Below the pieces are notes generated by a model, which was not told the origin of the DNA, did no database searches, and saw nothing but the letters and a program-made list of their open reading frames with translations. Positions 36,717 to 45,737 of a DNA stretch of 64,000 bases are shown piece by piece. The position numbers were made by a program, and so were the translations under genes. Source of the stretch: Rhodococcus qingshengii JCM 15477 (GTDB lineage Bacteria > Actinomycetota > Actinomycetes > Mycobacteriales > Mycobacteriaceae). The first letter of the stretch is position 1. Every line of letters starts with the position of its first letter. Location: positions 6,319,001-6,383,000 of the forward strand of contig NZ_CP096563.1 in the NCBI RefSeq assembly GCF_023221595.1, in the 5' to 3' direction.

Positions 36717-37673
36717 CTAGAGCGACCGAAGGAAAGAGAGCAAAAGTTCATTGACCTCGGCAGCGTGTTCTTGTTGTACGAAGTGCCCCGCACCGCCGAG
36801 GAGATGTACACCCCGCAGGTCGGGGACGGTGTCCTTCATTCGGTCCAATGCCTTGGGACCGCTCATCGCGATGACCGGGTCTTCCGCGCCCGCAACGAAG
36901 AGCGTCGGGACCTCGATGTGCGCTCCGTCCAGATCCGCGCTGCGTTCCCAATTGGCGTCATACGCTCGGTACCAGTTCAAGCCACCGGTGAAACCTGTTG
37001 CAGTAAAGGCCTTTACATAGACATCCAAATCATCCTCGGTGAGCCACGACCACGGCAACGCCGGCGCCTCGGGAAGTACGTCGAGATAGCCGTTTCCTTC
37101 GGAGGGGTTCTTCCACACATCGAGGTACCGGTAAGCCCCGGACAAGGCGTGGAAGAGCCGCTGAAGGAATTCACGTGGACGGGCGTCGAGTTCGCGCTCC
37201 GCAACACCCGGTTCCTGAAAATAGTGAATGTGCAGAAAGTGCTTGCGCGCCAAGGCGGCGTAGATGGCCGAGGGCTTGGCCGGGAATCTGTCCGGCGCAT
37301 AGGGAACCGCCAAGGAGACCAGTCCCGCAACGCGATCGGGGTGACGAAGCGCTGTCGTCCACGCGACCGGAGCGCCGAAATCGTGTCCGACGAACACCGC
37401 TTTGTCGATTCCGAGAGCGTCGAGTAGGTCGATCAGCCGGTTCGCGACGGCGTCGTTGGTGTAGTCCTCGATCGCGTCGGGGCGGGTAGTGCCGCCGTAA
37501 CCGGGCATGTCGAGTGCAATCGACCGAAAACCCGCTTCCGCCAACGCTGCCGACTGATGGCGATAGCTGTATCCGAGGCCGGGAAAGCCGTGGCACATGA
37601 CCACAGCTGTCCCGGAACCGGAATCGTCGATCTGCCAACAGAATCCGTCGACGTCGATCGTCTTGACCGTCAT
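36717..37673 (-). CDS. alpha/beta hydrolase, epoxide hydrolase-like
   Basis: This 318-residue enzyme has the epoxide hydrolase layout. It shows the oxyanion motif HGFPG, nucleophile Asp in VGHDFGAPVAW, a lid-domain Tyr in GLNWYRAYDANW, the charge-relay Asp in AGAEDPV and His in GAGHFVQQEH. These support hydrolysis of an epoxide to a diol. It begins one base after the stop of the ketosteroid isomerase gene, so both are made from the transcript under the KstR-like operator. The substrate may be a steroid-derived epoxide or ester; this is inference from context. Confidence 0.8.
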   Translation of the reverse strand: MTVKTIDVDGFCWQIDDSGSGTAVVMCHGFPGLGYSYRHQSAALAEAGFRSIALDMPGYGGTTRPDAIEDYTNDAVANRLIDLLDALGIDKAVFVGHDFGAPVAWTTALRHPDRVAGLVSLAVPYAPDRFPAKPSAIYAALARKHFLHIHYFQEPGVAERELDARPREFLQRLFHALSGAYRYLDVWKNPSEGNGYLDVLPEAPALPWSWLTEDDLDVYVKAFTATGFTGGLNWYRAYDANWERSADLDGAHIEVPTLFVAGAEDPVIAMSGPKALDRMKDTVPDLRGVHLLGGAGHFVQQEHAAEVNELLLSFLRSL

Positions 37674-37674
37674 G

Positions 37675-38049
37675 TCAGGCGGTGATCATGTCTTCCTGGT
37701 TCCAGAATGCACGCATCGACAGGATCTTTCCGTCGTCGTCGAAGGTCATGACGTCGATGGGTGCGATGGTCAGAGTCTGCTCGCCGAGCTTGGTGATCAG
37801 CGAGAAGTGGAATGCCGCTTCGTTTCCGGCAATGCGGAGGGTCTGAAGGTGAGCTTCCTGGTCGAAGTTCTCGATCACGGAGTAGAACTCGAGAATGGAC
37901 TCGCGGGTGGTGCGCACGTCGGTACCAACCGGGTCTTCAACCGTTGCACCCTCTGCGTACAGGGCCACAACCTGGGCAGCAGTGCCCGTCGCAACGGTCT
38001 CGATGTAGGCGTCGACGGTCTTGCGGATTACCTCTGCGGACGGTGCCAT
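37675..38049 (-). CDS. steroid delta-isomerase (ketosteroid isomerase-like)
   Basis: This 124-residue NTF2-fold protein has the full catalytic set of ketosteroid isomerase at the expected spacing: Tyr15 (DAYIET), Asp39 (VEDPVG) and Asp99 (APIDVMTFD). The Comamonas enzyme has 14, 38 and 99. It would move the 5,6 double bond of 3-oxo-steroids to the 4,5 position. A perfect KstR-type palindrome ends 17 bases before its ATG, tying it to cholesterol or steroid catabolism. The epoxide hydrolase-like gene follows with a one-base gap. Confidence 0.85.
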   Translation of the reverse strand: MAPSAEVIRKTVDAYIETVATGTAAQVVALYAEGATVEDPVGTDVRTTRESILEFYSVIENFDQEAHLQTLRIAGNEAAFHFSLITKLGEQTLTIAPIDVMTFDDDGKILSMRAFWNQEDMITA

Positions 38050-38065
38050 GGTCTACCCCTCGTAG

Positions 38066-38081
38066 TTAGAACAGGTTCTAA
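38066..38081. promoter_or_regulatory. KstR-type operator TTAGAAC-AG-GTTCTAA
   Basis: A perfect 7+2+7 palindrome contains TAGAACAGGTTCTA, which fits every defined base of the KstR consensus TnnAACnnGTTnnA of mycobacteria and rhodococci. It lies just upstream of the ketosteroid isomerase start, where repressor binding would block transcription until a steroid CoA thioester releases it. Confidence 0.8.
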
Positions 38082-38114
38082 TTCTGAGGATAACCTACGA
38101 CTCTGTTCCACGGG

Positions 38115-38795
38115 TCAGCTTTCGAGCACCTTGTGCAGGCGAGCCTTCTTCCGGTTCTCCCGCACGATCCAGACGACATCGGTGTCGTCCGACGCCTCCA
38201 GGGAGACGAATGCCGGCAGGGCATTCTCCGGATCCGCCGCAACCGCGACACTCCAGCAGTATCCGAGCGCCTGCCGGAGAGTCCGTGTGTCGGCCTCGCG
38301 ACGAGAATCAGCTGGTTGCGAGACGATCCACTCGGTAGCGTCTCGGCACACCTGAACGGCCAGCGCAGCGTTGGTCTTGTCCTTCAGCAACCGTGGCTCG
38401 CAGATCCCCGCAGCCGCTGCGCGCAGCGTCAATGGATGGGCGGACCGCGACCACTGCTCGATGATCGCCCGCAATAATTGCGGATCCGTGTCACCTATCG
38501 CCTGAACGGCCATCGCGGCAGCTTCACGTGCACGCCACGACGCACTGGTGGTTGCCTCCGTGAGACTGTTCAGAACAGCCTTGTCGCGTGAACGAACAAG
38601 GATGAATCCGAGCCCGACGATCCCACAGCAGCGGATGTATTCGTCCTCGGACTCCGCCGCCAGCAGGATGTCGTCGTCATCGGCGCCGCGCGCGAACTCG
38701 AGCATGAGCCCAAGGTTCGCGCGCGGGCCGGGCAATCCTGAACGCTCCGTCAGGTAACTCCACAGTTCGTCACCGTCCAGATCCGCGAACGTCAT
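38115..38795 (-). CDS. HEAT-like repeat protein of unknown function
   Basis: This 226-residue alpha-helical protein has HEAT-like helical repeats, for example EDEYIRCCGIVGLGFILV, ASWRAREAAAMAVQAIGD, HPLTLRAAAAGICEPRLL. It has no signal peptide or membrane segment. Such proteins usually serve as binding scaffolds, and I cannot assign a partner. It lies upstream of the KstR-type site on the same strand and 54 bases after the permease gene, so it may share the permease transcript. Confidence 0.6.
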   Translation of the reverse strand: MTFADLDGDELWSYLTERSGLPGPRANLGLMLEFARGADDDDILLAAESEDEYIRCCGIVGLGFILVRSRDKAVLNSLTEATTSASWRAREAAAMAVQAIGDTDPQLLRAIIEQWSRSAHPLTLRAAAAGICEPRLLKDKTNAALAVQVCRDATEWIVSQPADSRREADTRTLRQALGYCWSVAVAADPENALPAFVSLEASDDTDVVWIVRENRKKARLHKVLES

Positions 38796-38849
38796 GGGAG
38801 TCCTGCTTTCTCGAGTGCGGGTGCACCCATCATTTCACCGAAAGCCCTC

Positions 38850-40280
38850 TCACGACGGAAGTTCGAAGCTCACTTGCTTCCGTCGTCGCGCATAGAGGAA
38901 TCCACCGACAAACGCGAGCACCAGCACCCCGGTCATCACCACGGCCAGAATGTTGCCGCCCAGTAGGAGCGGAAGGTTTCCGGCAATGGCGATCGCGAAT
39001 CCGATCAGCCCGACAAGGCCCAAGCTCGGGGCAAGTTTGGTGTGCCAGAATCGCTGATCGACCTTCGTACGATGAAAGAAGACGAGCACCGCAAGGCACG
39101 TGAGCAACATGAGAGCCACGATCCCCACCGTTGCAACGCCGGCGAACCACGCGAAGATCTGTGTCACCGGATCCAGACCGATGACGATGCAAGCTCCGAG
39201 AAGTACCAGAGCACAGCAGGATTGCACCACTGACGCGATGTGCGGCGAACCATGCACGCGGTGCGTCCGCCCACCTGCGCCCGGCAGAACGCCGGTGTTC
39301 GACAGAACGAAGATGTATCTGGCCAAGACATTGTGGAGAGACAGAACTGCGGCAAAGAGACTGGACACCAACAGAATTTGAATCAGGTGGGCTGTCACCG
39401 TTCCGGCAAAGTCGGTGGCAGTGGTGATCAGCATGCCGTCGGGGTCAGTACCCGCAATGTCCACTGCACCCTTGTCGCCCCAGGCTGTCACAACCGCCCA
39501 ACTGGAGAGAGCGTAGAAGCCGCCGATGAGGATCAAGGCGGCGTATGTCGCTCGCGGGATAGTCCGCGCGGGATCCTTCGCTTCGTCACGGAAGATCGCC
39601 GTCGACTCGAAACCGATGTAACCGGCAAGCGCGAATACCAATGCGACGCCGGGGGATCCGGAGAATATTTCCGACGGAGAGAACATTGCTGTCGACGGGC
39701 CTTCCGGACCACCGTCGGCGATGATGAAAGCGTCGAGTACGACTACGATCCCGACCTCTGCGATCAACAGGATGCCGAGCACCTTGCCCGACAATTCGAT
39801 ATGACGAAATCCGAGGACGGCTACCAGAGCCAACGAGGCGAGCGAGAAGATCCACCACGGCACCTCCGGACCACCGTAGGAGGTGATCAACGAACTCATT
39901 GCCGGGCCGAGGTAGCCGTATACGGCCAATTGCACTGTGCTGTAACTGACGAGGGCCAACATCGCACTGCCGACGCCGGCACCACGGCCGAGACCATGTC
40001 CGATGTAGAGATAGAACGCTCCGGTTCCCGGGATGTAACGCGACATCGCGGTGAACCCGACGGCGAAGAGCAGAAGTACACCGGTTGTCACGGCGAAGGT
40101 CATGGGGAAGCCCGCACCGTTGCCACCGGAAATACCCAGCGGCACAAGACCACTGATCACAGTCAGGGGAGCAGCTGCGGCAACGACCATGAGGACTATC
40201 GAGCCGGTACCCAGCGAGCCACGAAGAGTTCGGTCATCGCCGGATGCATCACGTGAAGCATTGACGGAAGTATGGGTCAT
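38850..40280 (-). CDS. APC-family amino acid/amine permease
   Basis: This 476-residue transporter has about 12 membrane helices and APC-family marks: the unwound helix 1 GSIVLMVVAAAAPLTVISGLVPLGI, the helix 6 region FALAGYIGFESTAIFRDEAKDPARTIPRA and LHNVLARYIFVLSNTGVLP. It probably imports an amino acid or amine with protons. A half-site shared with the divergent PuuD-type operon lies 15 bases before its ATG, suggesting common control by the FadR-type regulator encoded between them. It would then supply that pathway's substrate. Confidence 0.82.
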   Translation of the reverse strand: MTHTSVNASRDASGDDRTLRGSLGTGSIVLMVVAAAAPLTVISGLVPLGISGGNGAGFPMTFAVTTGVLLLFAVGFTAMSRYIPGTGAFYLYIGHGLGRGAGVGSAMLALVSYSTVQLAVYGYLGPAMSSLITSYGGPEVPWWIFSLASLALVAVLGFRHIELSGKVLGILLIAEVGIVVVLDAFIIADGGPEGPSTAMFSPSEIFSGSPGVALVFALAGYIGFESTAIFRDEAKDPARTIPRATYAALILIGGFYALSSWAVVTAWGDKGAVDIAGTDPDGMLITTATDFAGTVTAHLIQILLVSSLFAAVLSLHNVLARYIFVLSNTGVLPGAGGRTHRVHGSPHIASVVQSCCALVLLGACIVIGLDPVTQIFAWFAGVATVGIVALMLLTCLAVLVFFHRTKVDQRFWHTKLAPSLGLVGLIGFAIAIAGNLPLLLGGNILAVVMTGVLVLAFVGGFLYARRRKQVSFELPS

Positions 40281-40294
40281 ACGGGCGATGTTAG

Positions 40295-40304
40295 AACCAT
40301 TGAA
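40295..40304. promoter_or_regulatory. half-site AACCATTGAA upstream of the permease
   Basis: This decamer recurs, in reverse orientation, within the CCATT-C-AATGG dyad at 41258-41273 before the hydrolase operon. Both sit beside the start of a gene likely controlled by the FadR-type regulator at 40379-41101. Confidence 0.4.
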
Positions 40305-40378
40305 GTCGATTCGGGACCCAATTCACAAAACTTTTACTTGCGAAAAACGGGACGAACCGTCCGTTCGTCGCGCTCCCG

Positions 40379-41101
40379 TCAGCCTTCTTCCTGCAGCGCC
40401 AAGCGTTTGAGCTCGTCTTTTGCGTGCAGAATGTGACGTTCCATTGCCTCCGCCGCGCGAGCGCTGTCGCCCCGCTTGATCGCCTCGAAGATTTCCTTGT
40501 GCTCCACCCTCGAAGCCTCGACCTGGTCTTCGAACACGAGATGATCGACGGGGACGAACATTTCGCCGCGAGCCTCGACCACAGCGGCCTCCAACCTGCT
40601 GTTTCCCGCCGCTCTGGCGATACCGCCGTGGAACCTGGCGTCACAAGCCCGGAACGATCCCCGACTCCCGGAAACCCCCAATTGCTCAATGGATTCGAGC
40701 AACTCGAGAAGATGACGATCGGTTCGCCGGACCGCCGCGAGGCTTGCCGTGCGCATTTCCAATCCGATACGGAGGTCGACGATCTCGTCGATGTCTGCTT
40801 CTCGCGCTTTCAACTGGCCAACCCAGTCTTCATAAGGCCTGGTCAACTCCGAAACGAACGATCCGCCCGTGGCTCCTCGCCGCACCTCGATGTATCCCAT
40901 CGCCTGAAGGATTCGGACCGCTTCTCGCACACTGACTCGACCGACTTCGAGTTGCTGAGACAGTTCACGCTCGGATGGCAGGCGATCACCGGGGCTGAGC
41001 GCGCCGCTGTGAATGAGCAGTCGCAAGCGTCGAGCGATATCCTCCCCCAACGTCGGTGCACTGACCATGAATTCGATGGCCGGCAGCTTGTCGATCTGCA
41101 C
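40379..41101 (-). CDS. FadR/FCD-type GntR regulator
   Basis: The 240-residue regulator has an N-terminal GntR winged helix (DRLPSERELSQQLEVGRVSVREAVRILQAMGYIEVRRGATGGSFV) and a C-terminal helical FCD ligand domain with the metal-type residues D..R and several His (CDARFHGGIARAAGN, VEHKEIFEAIKRGD, MERHI). It lies between the permease (same strand) and the divergent PuuD-like operon and probably represses both until an intermediate binds. Confidence 0.85.
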   Translation of the reverse strand: MQIDKLPAIEFMVSAPTLGEDIARRLRLLIHSGALSPGDRLPSERELSQQLEVGRVSVREAVRILQAMGYIEVRRGATGGSFVSELTRPYEDWVGQLKAREADIDEIVDLRIGLEMRTASLAAVRRTDRHLLELLESIEQLGVSGSRGSFRACDARFHGGIARAAGNSRLEAAVVEARGEMFVPVDHLVFEDQVEASRVEHKEIFEAIKRGDSARAAEAMERHILHAKDELKRLALQEEG

Positions 41102-41257
41102 GTCTCGTACCCCCTACTCGGTGCCTGGACCGACACTTACGCTTCGTCTTGACCTACGAAATCGAACGCTCCCATTCGCAACTGTCCTTGAATAGATACA
41201 GCAGCGCGCGGCACTTCGAACCCGTTACCCCGACTTTACAAGCCAAACTCTAGCGAA

Positions 41258-41273
41258 AAGCCATTCAATGGTT
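41258..41273. promoter_or_regulatory. dyad CCATT-C-AATGG upstream of the hydrolase operon
   Basis: A perfect 5+1+5 dyad (41261-41271), extended to AAGCCATTCAATGGTT, ends three bases before the first possible start of the hydrolase gene. Its reverse strand carries the AACCATTGAA found upstream of the permease. It is a candidate operator for the FadR-type regulator. Confidence 0.45.
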
Positions 41274-41275
41274 CT

Positions 41276-42094
41276 ATGCTCGCTCCTATGACCCAATTCA
41301 CGATGACGGCGGAGGCACTCCCCGCCATGCCCCTGATCGGAGTCACCGGCCGCGTCGACCGCGGCGGGCCGTCACTACCCAACGTCGTCGGCGACGCGTT
41401 GATGGAAATGTTCTTCACCGATTTTCCCTCGAAAATCCGCGCTGCCGGTGGTCAACCGATCCTGCTGAGCATCCACAGTGATCCGCGCCGAATCGTCGAG
41501 CATCTCGATGCCCTCGTCCTCAGCGGTGGTTCCGACGTGGACCCCAGGCGATACGGCCGCACCCCCGGACCAAACTCCTCGATGATCGACCCCGCTCGGG
41601 ACGAATTCGAGTTCGCCCTGGTCGATGCAGCCTGGGAAATCGGACTGCCGATCCTGGGAGTGTGCCGAGGACACCAGGTCGTCAACGTCGCCCGCGGGGG
41701 CACTCTGATTGCCGACCTTCCGACCGACGCCGGTGAGGCACACAGCTTCTTCGGTTATCCGCGTTCGTACCGACCGCAACAGGTCGCTCTGGAATCCGGT
41801 TCCGTCCCACACAGTCTGTTCGGCAACAGCATTCACGTGAACAGCCTTCACCACCAAGCCGTGGACACCCCGGGGAGCGGGCTTCGGATCGTCGGACGCG
41901 CGCTCGACGGCGTCGCCGAAGCCATCCAGGCCGCCGATCGCCCCGTGGTGGGCGTGCAGTGGCACCCCGAATTCTTCGTCGAAATCGACCCGCTCTTCTC
42001 GTGGCTCGTCGACGCTGCAACCTCCCGTCGGACCAATTCTTCTCACCAGATCGATCATCACAGAATGGAAGACAACAATGTCACGTACGCATGA
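41276..42094 (+). CDS. PuuD-like gamma-glutamyl hydrolase (class I GATase-like)
   Basis: This 272-residue peptidase C26 protein matches PuuD, which cleaves the gamma-glutamyl bond of gamma-Glu-GABA-type compounds. The nucleophile elbow is LGVCRGHQVVNVARGG and the His/Glu pair is in QWHPEFF. DALVLSGGSDVDP and the loop HVNSLHHQAV are also family traits. Two ATGs (41276 and 41288) and a third at 41300 are possible; none has a ribosome binding site, so the message may be leaderless. It overlaps the next gene by 17 bases. Confidence 0.85.
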   Translation: MLAPMTQFTMTAEALPAMPLIGVTGRVDRGGPSLPNVVGDALMEMFFTDFPSKIRAAGGQPILLSIHSDPRRIVEHLDALVLSGGSDVDPRRYGRTPGPNSSMIDPARDEFEFALVDAAWEIGLPILGVCRGHQVVNVARGGTLIADLPTDAGEAHSFFGYPRSYRPQQVALESGSVPHSLFGNSIHVNSLHHQAVDTPGSGLRIVGRALDGVAEAIQAADRPVVGVQWHPEFFVEIDPLFSWLVDAATSRRTNSSHQIDHHRMEDNNVTYA

Positions 42095-42851
42095 GAACAA
42101 GGTTGCCCTGATCACCGGTGCAGGCTCCGGAATCGGCCGCGGCATCGCGCTGCGCCTCGCCTCCGACGGTGCCCGCGTCGCGGTCGTGGACCTTCACATC
42201 GAAAGTGCAAAGGAGACCGTCGCACTTATCGAATCGCAGTACGGCACACCCGCGCTCGCCCTTGAGGCCGATGTGCGCGACCGCGCCGCCGTGAGCGCCG
42301 CTTTCGAAGCCACCGTCGCCGAATGGGGACGCTTCGACTACCTCGTCAACAACGCCGGCCTGATCACGATGAGTTCTCTCGAGAACCTCACCGACGAAGA
42401 GTGGGACCTCGTCCTCGACGTCAATCTCAAAGGCATGTTCATCGTCACGCAGATCGCCACCCCGTACTTCCGCGACGGCAACAGCGGCGCTGTGGTGAAC
42501 TTGTCGACGGTGGAAGCGGACGTGGTCGTGTCCTCCCAGGGCTTCGCACAGGTCCACTACAACGCGTCGAAGGGTGGAGTGAAGATGCTGACGAAGGCTC
42601 TGGCCGTCGAACTCTCGCGGTACAACGTACGAGTCAACGCGATCGCCCCCGGGCCGGTCCCCACCGCCTTCCTGCCTGGCATCGACGTCTCCTCCGGCGA
42701 AGTTCTCGACTTCATGAAGTCCAGACTCCTGGTGCCGCGCGTCGGCCGCCCCGAGGACATGGGTGCTGCAGTCTCCTTCCTGCTCTCCGACGACGCCTCC
42801 TACATCAGTGGAGTCCAGCTGCCCGTCGACGGCGGATGGCTTGCCCGATGA
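42078..42851 (+). CDS. SDR-family dehydrogenase of the gamma-glutamyl operon
   Basis: This 257-residue classical short-chain dehydrogenase has TGAGSGIGRG, Asp after strand 2 (VAVVDLH, favouring NAD), NNAG, the catalytic Ser in VNLSTVEA, YNASK, and a C-terminus SGVQLPVDGG. It starts inside the end of the PuuD-like gene and overlaps the ligase start (ATGA). Its place between hydrolase and ligase suggests it oxidises a gamma-glutamylated alcohol to the aldehyde for the downstream aldehyde dehydrogenase. That role is inferred. Confidence 0.83.
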   Translation: MSRTHENKVALITGAGSGIGRGIALRLASDGARVAVVDLHIESAKETVALIESQYGTPALALEADVRDRAAVSAAFEATVAEWGRFDYLVNNAGLITMSSLENLTDEEWDLVLDVNLKGMFIVTQIATPYFRDGNSGAVVNLSTVEADVVVSSQGFAQVHYNASKGGVKMLTKALAVELSRYNVRVNAIAPGPVPTAFLPGIDVSSGEVLDFMKSRLLVPRVGRPEDMGAAVSFLLSDDASYISGVQLPVDGGWLAR

Positions 42852-44224
42852 AAGGCCGGCTCACCACGGCCGAGCTCGCCGAGTCCGACATCGACACCGT
42901 CCTCATCGCCGGTATCGACCTCTACGGACGGTTGATCGGCAAACGAGTCCCGATGCGAATTTTCCTCGCGAACATCGACGAGGGCCTGCATGTGTGCACC
43001 TGTGTGTATGCCTGGGATGCCAGCCAACGCATGGACAAACTCGTTGTCGACTACGCCGGCGGACACACCGGCTGGCATGACTTCCGCCTGCAACCTGACC
43101 TGGGAACACTGCGACGCGCGTCGTGGCTCGAGTCCACTGCCATCGTCATCGCTGACTCGGTCGACGAACATACCGGCGAGATGGTCCCGATCGCACCGCG
43201 CACGATCCTGCGCAAACAGATCGACAAGCTCGAAGCTGACGGCCACACCGTCTACGCGGCAACGGAACTCGAGTTCCACCTCTACCGAGGTACCCCCGAC
43301 GCATTGCGGCGCAGCGGCTATCGGGATCTCGAACCCACCACCCTGGTGCCCTCGGATTACACCATCACCGCCGGCAACGCGATGGAACCTTTCTTCCGCA
43401 AGGTACGAACCGCGTTGGAGGAGAGCGCGATTCCCGTGGAGGTCTCTCAGGTCGAATACGGCCTGGGCCAGTGGGAGATCAACCTCGAATACGGAACCGC
43501 CCTCGAGATGGCCGACCGCCATGTGCTATTCAAGCAGGTCGTCCACGACGTCGCTGCGGCAGAAGGGCTCACTGCTACCTTCATGGCACGTCCGAGCACC
43601 GACGGCATGGGCTCGTCGTGTCATATTCACGCGTCCATGCGGAGCGACGACACCTTCCCATTCCACGACGAAAGCGCAGAAAACACCGCGAGCGCCGAGC
43701 TGCTGCACGCCGTCGGCGGAGTTCTCGAGCACTGCCCGGAACTCATGCTGTTCTACACGCCGACCATCAACTCGATGCGCCGGACCAGAGCCAGCCACGA
43801 TTTCTCGGGGAACGGCTTGACCTGGGGTTTCGACAACAGGACCACCACCTGCCGACTCATCACCGGGGCACCGTCCGCCAACCGTCTCGAAATGAGACTG
43901 CCAGGGGCGGACGCAAATCCGTATCTCGCACTGGCCGCAGTCTTGGCATCGATGAACGACGGTCTGACACGAAAGCTCGATCCCGGCGCACCGGTACGAC
44001 GCGACGGGTACAGCGACACAGACACACTCGAGAAGGTGAAGCAACAACCGCTGCCCGGCACACTCGACGAGGCGGCGCGTGCGCTCGAGGCCAGTGAGTT
44101 CGCACTCGCGGCGTTCGGCGCCGAGGTCGTATCGCACTATGCGGCGGTCGCCAAGGACGAATGGGATTCCTTCATGTCCGCGGTCACCGACTGGGAACGC
44201 GAACGCTACCTCGACAACATCTGA
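42848..44224 (+). CDS. glutamine synthetase-like gamma-glutamylamide ligase
   Basis: The 458-residue product starts at ATG 42848, overlapping the SDR stop. It has the glutamine synthetase fold but the shorter PuuA/GlnA3/GlnA4 form: TELEFHLYRG, GLGQWEINLEYG, FMARPSTDGMGSSCHIHASM and NRLEMRLPGADANPYLALAAVLAS. Such enzymes join glutamate to putrescine, ethanolamine or similar amines using ATP. The regulatory loops of true glutamine synthetase are not apparent. Neighbouring SDR, aldehyde dehydrogenase and PuuD-like genes support a catabolic gamma-glutamylation route. The amine itself is not fixed by sequence. Confidence 0.85.
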   Translation: MKGRLTTAELAESDIDTVLIAGIDLYGRLIGKRVPMRIFLANIDEGLHVCTCVYAWDASQRMDKLVVDYAGGHTGWHDFRLQPDLGTLRRASWLESTAIVIADSVDEHTGEMVPIAPRTILRKQIDKLEADGHTVYAATELEFHLYRGTPDALRRSGYRDLEPTTLVPSDYTITAGNAMEPFFRKVRTALEESAIPVEVSQVEYGLGQWEINLEYGTALEMADRHVLFKQVVHDVAAAEGLTATFMARPSTDGMGSSCHIHASMRSDDTFPFHDESAENTASAELLHAVGGVLEHCPELMLFYTPTINSMRRTRASHDFSGNGLTWGFDNRTTTCRLITGAPSANRLEMRLPGADANPYLALAAVLASMNDGLTRKLDPGAPVRRDGYSDTDTLEKVKQQPLPGTLDEAARALEASEFALAAFGAEVVSHYAAVAKDEWDSFMSAVTDWERERYLDNI

Positions 44225-44255
44225 CCTACAAACGATTTCGCCACGAAGGACAGTC

Positions 44256-45719
44256 ATGACCACTTCATGCTCACTCGTGCCCCAGAACAACACGATCGAC
44301 GGAAACGTCGAAACACCGGCTATCGACCTCGGCGAATTTCTCACCGATCCCGACACCGGAGAGAAACTGCAAGCCCAACTCTCGTCCTCCACCGAACAGG
44401 TGGAGAGGGCGATCACCGCCGCGACAGAACTTCACCGATCGGGTGTCTGGACCCGTCGATCGGTCGCCGACCGGGTGCGCCTACTCGAGAGAACGGCTGA
44501 ACTTGTCGAAGAACGGACTGCGGCGATCGCTCGTGAGGACTCCAAGAACAACGGCCTTCCGCTTTCGATCAGCACACTTTTCGCCGGCGGACATCCCGAT
44601 CTGTTCCGCAGTGCTGCAACGCATCTGAAGAACTCCTCCGGGTTCGAGCAGTTGCCGTCAGGTGCACATTTACATCGGCTGGCGTGGGGCCCGACCGCTG
44701 TGATCGCACCGTGGAACGCACCGAGCTTCATCACCGCCAAGAAGACCGCATTCGCTTTGGCCGCAGGTGCTCCGGTAATCGCCAAGCCCTCCAACTGGGC
44801 ACCGTCGGGTCCCAACGTGCTTGCCGAGGCGATCTCACGTGCCATCGCCGAAGTCGACGCGCCGAAAGCTCTGTTTCAACTCGTTCACGGAGGCGGGGAC
44901 GTCGGGCATCTACTGGCCTCCGATCGACGAATCCGAGCACTGGCGTTCACCGGCGGCCGAGCGGCCGGTAGTTCCATCGCCGCTGCAGCTTCTACCGATT
45001 TCAAGGCTCTTCAACTCGAGCTCGGCAGCAACAACCCCGTGATCATCCGCGCCGACGCCGACATCGATCTGACTGCCGCCGCACTCGTCGACGGGTTCAC
45101 CAAACTCAACGGGCAATGGTGTGAGAGTCCGGGAAGCGTCTTCGTGCCGCCGCACCTTCACGACCGGCTTGTCGACGCAATACTCGACCGCACGGCCGAA
45201 ATCGCACTCGGCCGAACCGATGACGCCAACACCACGATGGGTCCGCAGGCGAACGAGCCTCAACTCCAACGGATGCGGGATACCGTCGAATTCCTCCGTG
45301 GCGTGGGCGGCACGGCCGTCTCGAGCACCCCCGTGCCTGACGATTCCGGATGGTTCTTCCCACCGACAGTGGTGCACGGAATCTCGTCGGAGCAGACCAA
45401 ATCGGAGACCTTCGGGCCGATCCTGACGGTGCACCGAGCATCAACCGACGAGGAAGCTCTGCTCGAGGCCAACGCTCTCGATACCGGCCTGGCCGGATAC
45501 GTGTTCGGCGCCGACGTCGACGCCGCTCGTGAACTTGCGACCCGAATCGATTGCGGTGAGAACAAGATCAACAGCACCAGCCTCCTGGACCTAGACGACC
45601 ACTCGACCCAGAGTTTCTGGGGCGGAAGCGGTATCGGCGCACACGGCGACGCAGAGCTTCTCGACTTCTTCCGGGGATCGAGAATCATCGGGGTCGATGC
45701 GCCCGGACTTCCTCTCTAG
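44256..45719 (+). CDS. aldehyde dehydrogenase of the gamma-glutamyl operon
   Basis: This 487-residue NAD(P)-dependent aldehyde dehydrogenase starts at ATG 44256 after GAAGGA. Catalytic Cys289 (NGQWCESPGSVFV) and Glu255 (LQLELGSNNPV) are present. So are the oxyanion segment VIAPWNAPSFITAKKTAFALAAG and the cofactor motif AFTGGRAAGSS. It would oxidise the gamma-glutamyl aldehyde to the acid that the PuuD-like hydrolase then splits. It follows the ligase by 31 bases and precedes the ACT gene by 18. Confidence 0.88.
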   Translation: MTTSCSLVPQNNTIDGNVETPAIDLGEFLTDPDTGEKLQAQLSSSTEQVERAITAATELHRSGVWTRRSVADRVRLLERTAELVEERTAAIAREDSKNNGLPLSISTLFAGGHPDLFRSAATHLKNSSGFEQLPSGAHLHRLAWGPTAVIAPWNAPSFITAKKTAFALAAGAPVIAKPSNWAPSGPNVLAEAISRAIAEVDAPKALFQLVHGGGDVGHLLASDRRIRALAFTGGRAAGSSIAAAASTDFKALQLELGSNNPVIIRADADIDLTAAALVDGFTKLNGQWCESPGSVFVPPHLHDRLVDAILDRTAEIALGRTDDANTTMGPQANEPQLQRMRDTVEFLRGVGGTAVSSTPVPDDSGWFFPPTVVHGISSEQTKSETFGPILTVHRASTDEEALLEANALDTGLAGYVFGADVDAARELATRIDCGENKINSTSLLDLDDHSTQSFWGGSGIGAHGDAELLDFFRGSRIIGVDAPGLPL

Positions 45720-45737
45720 GCGGAGGAGGTCGAGGAA

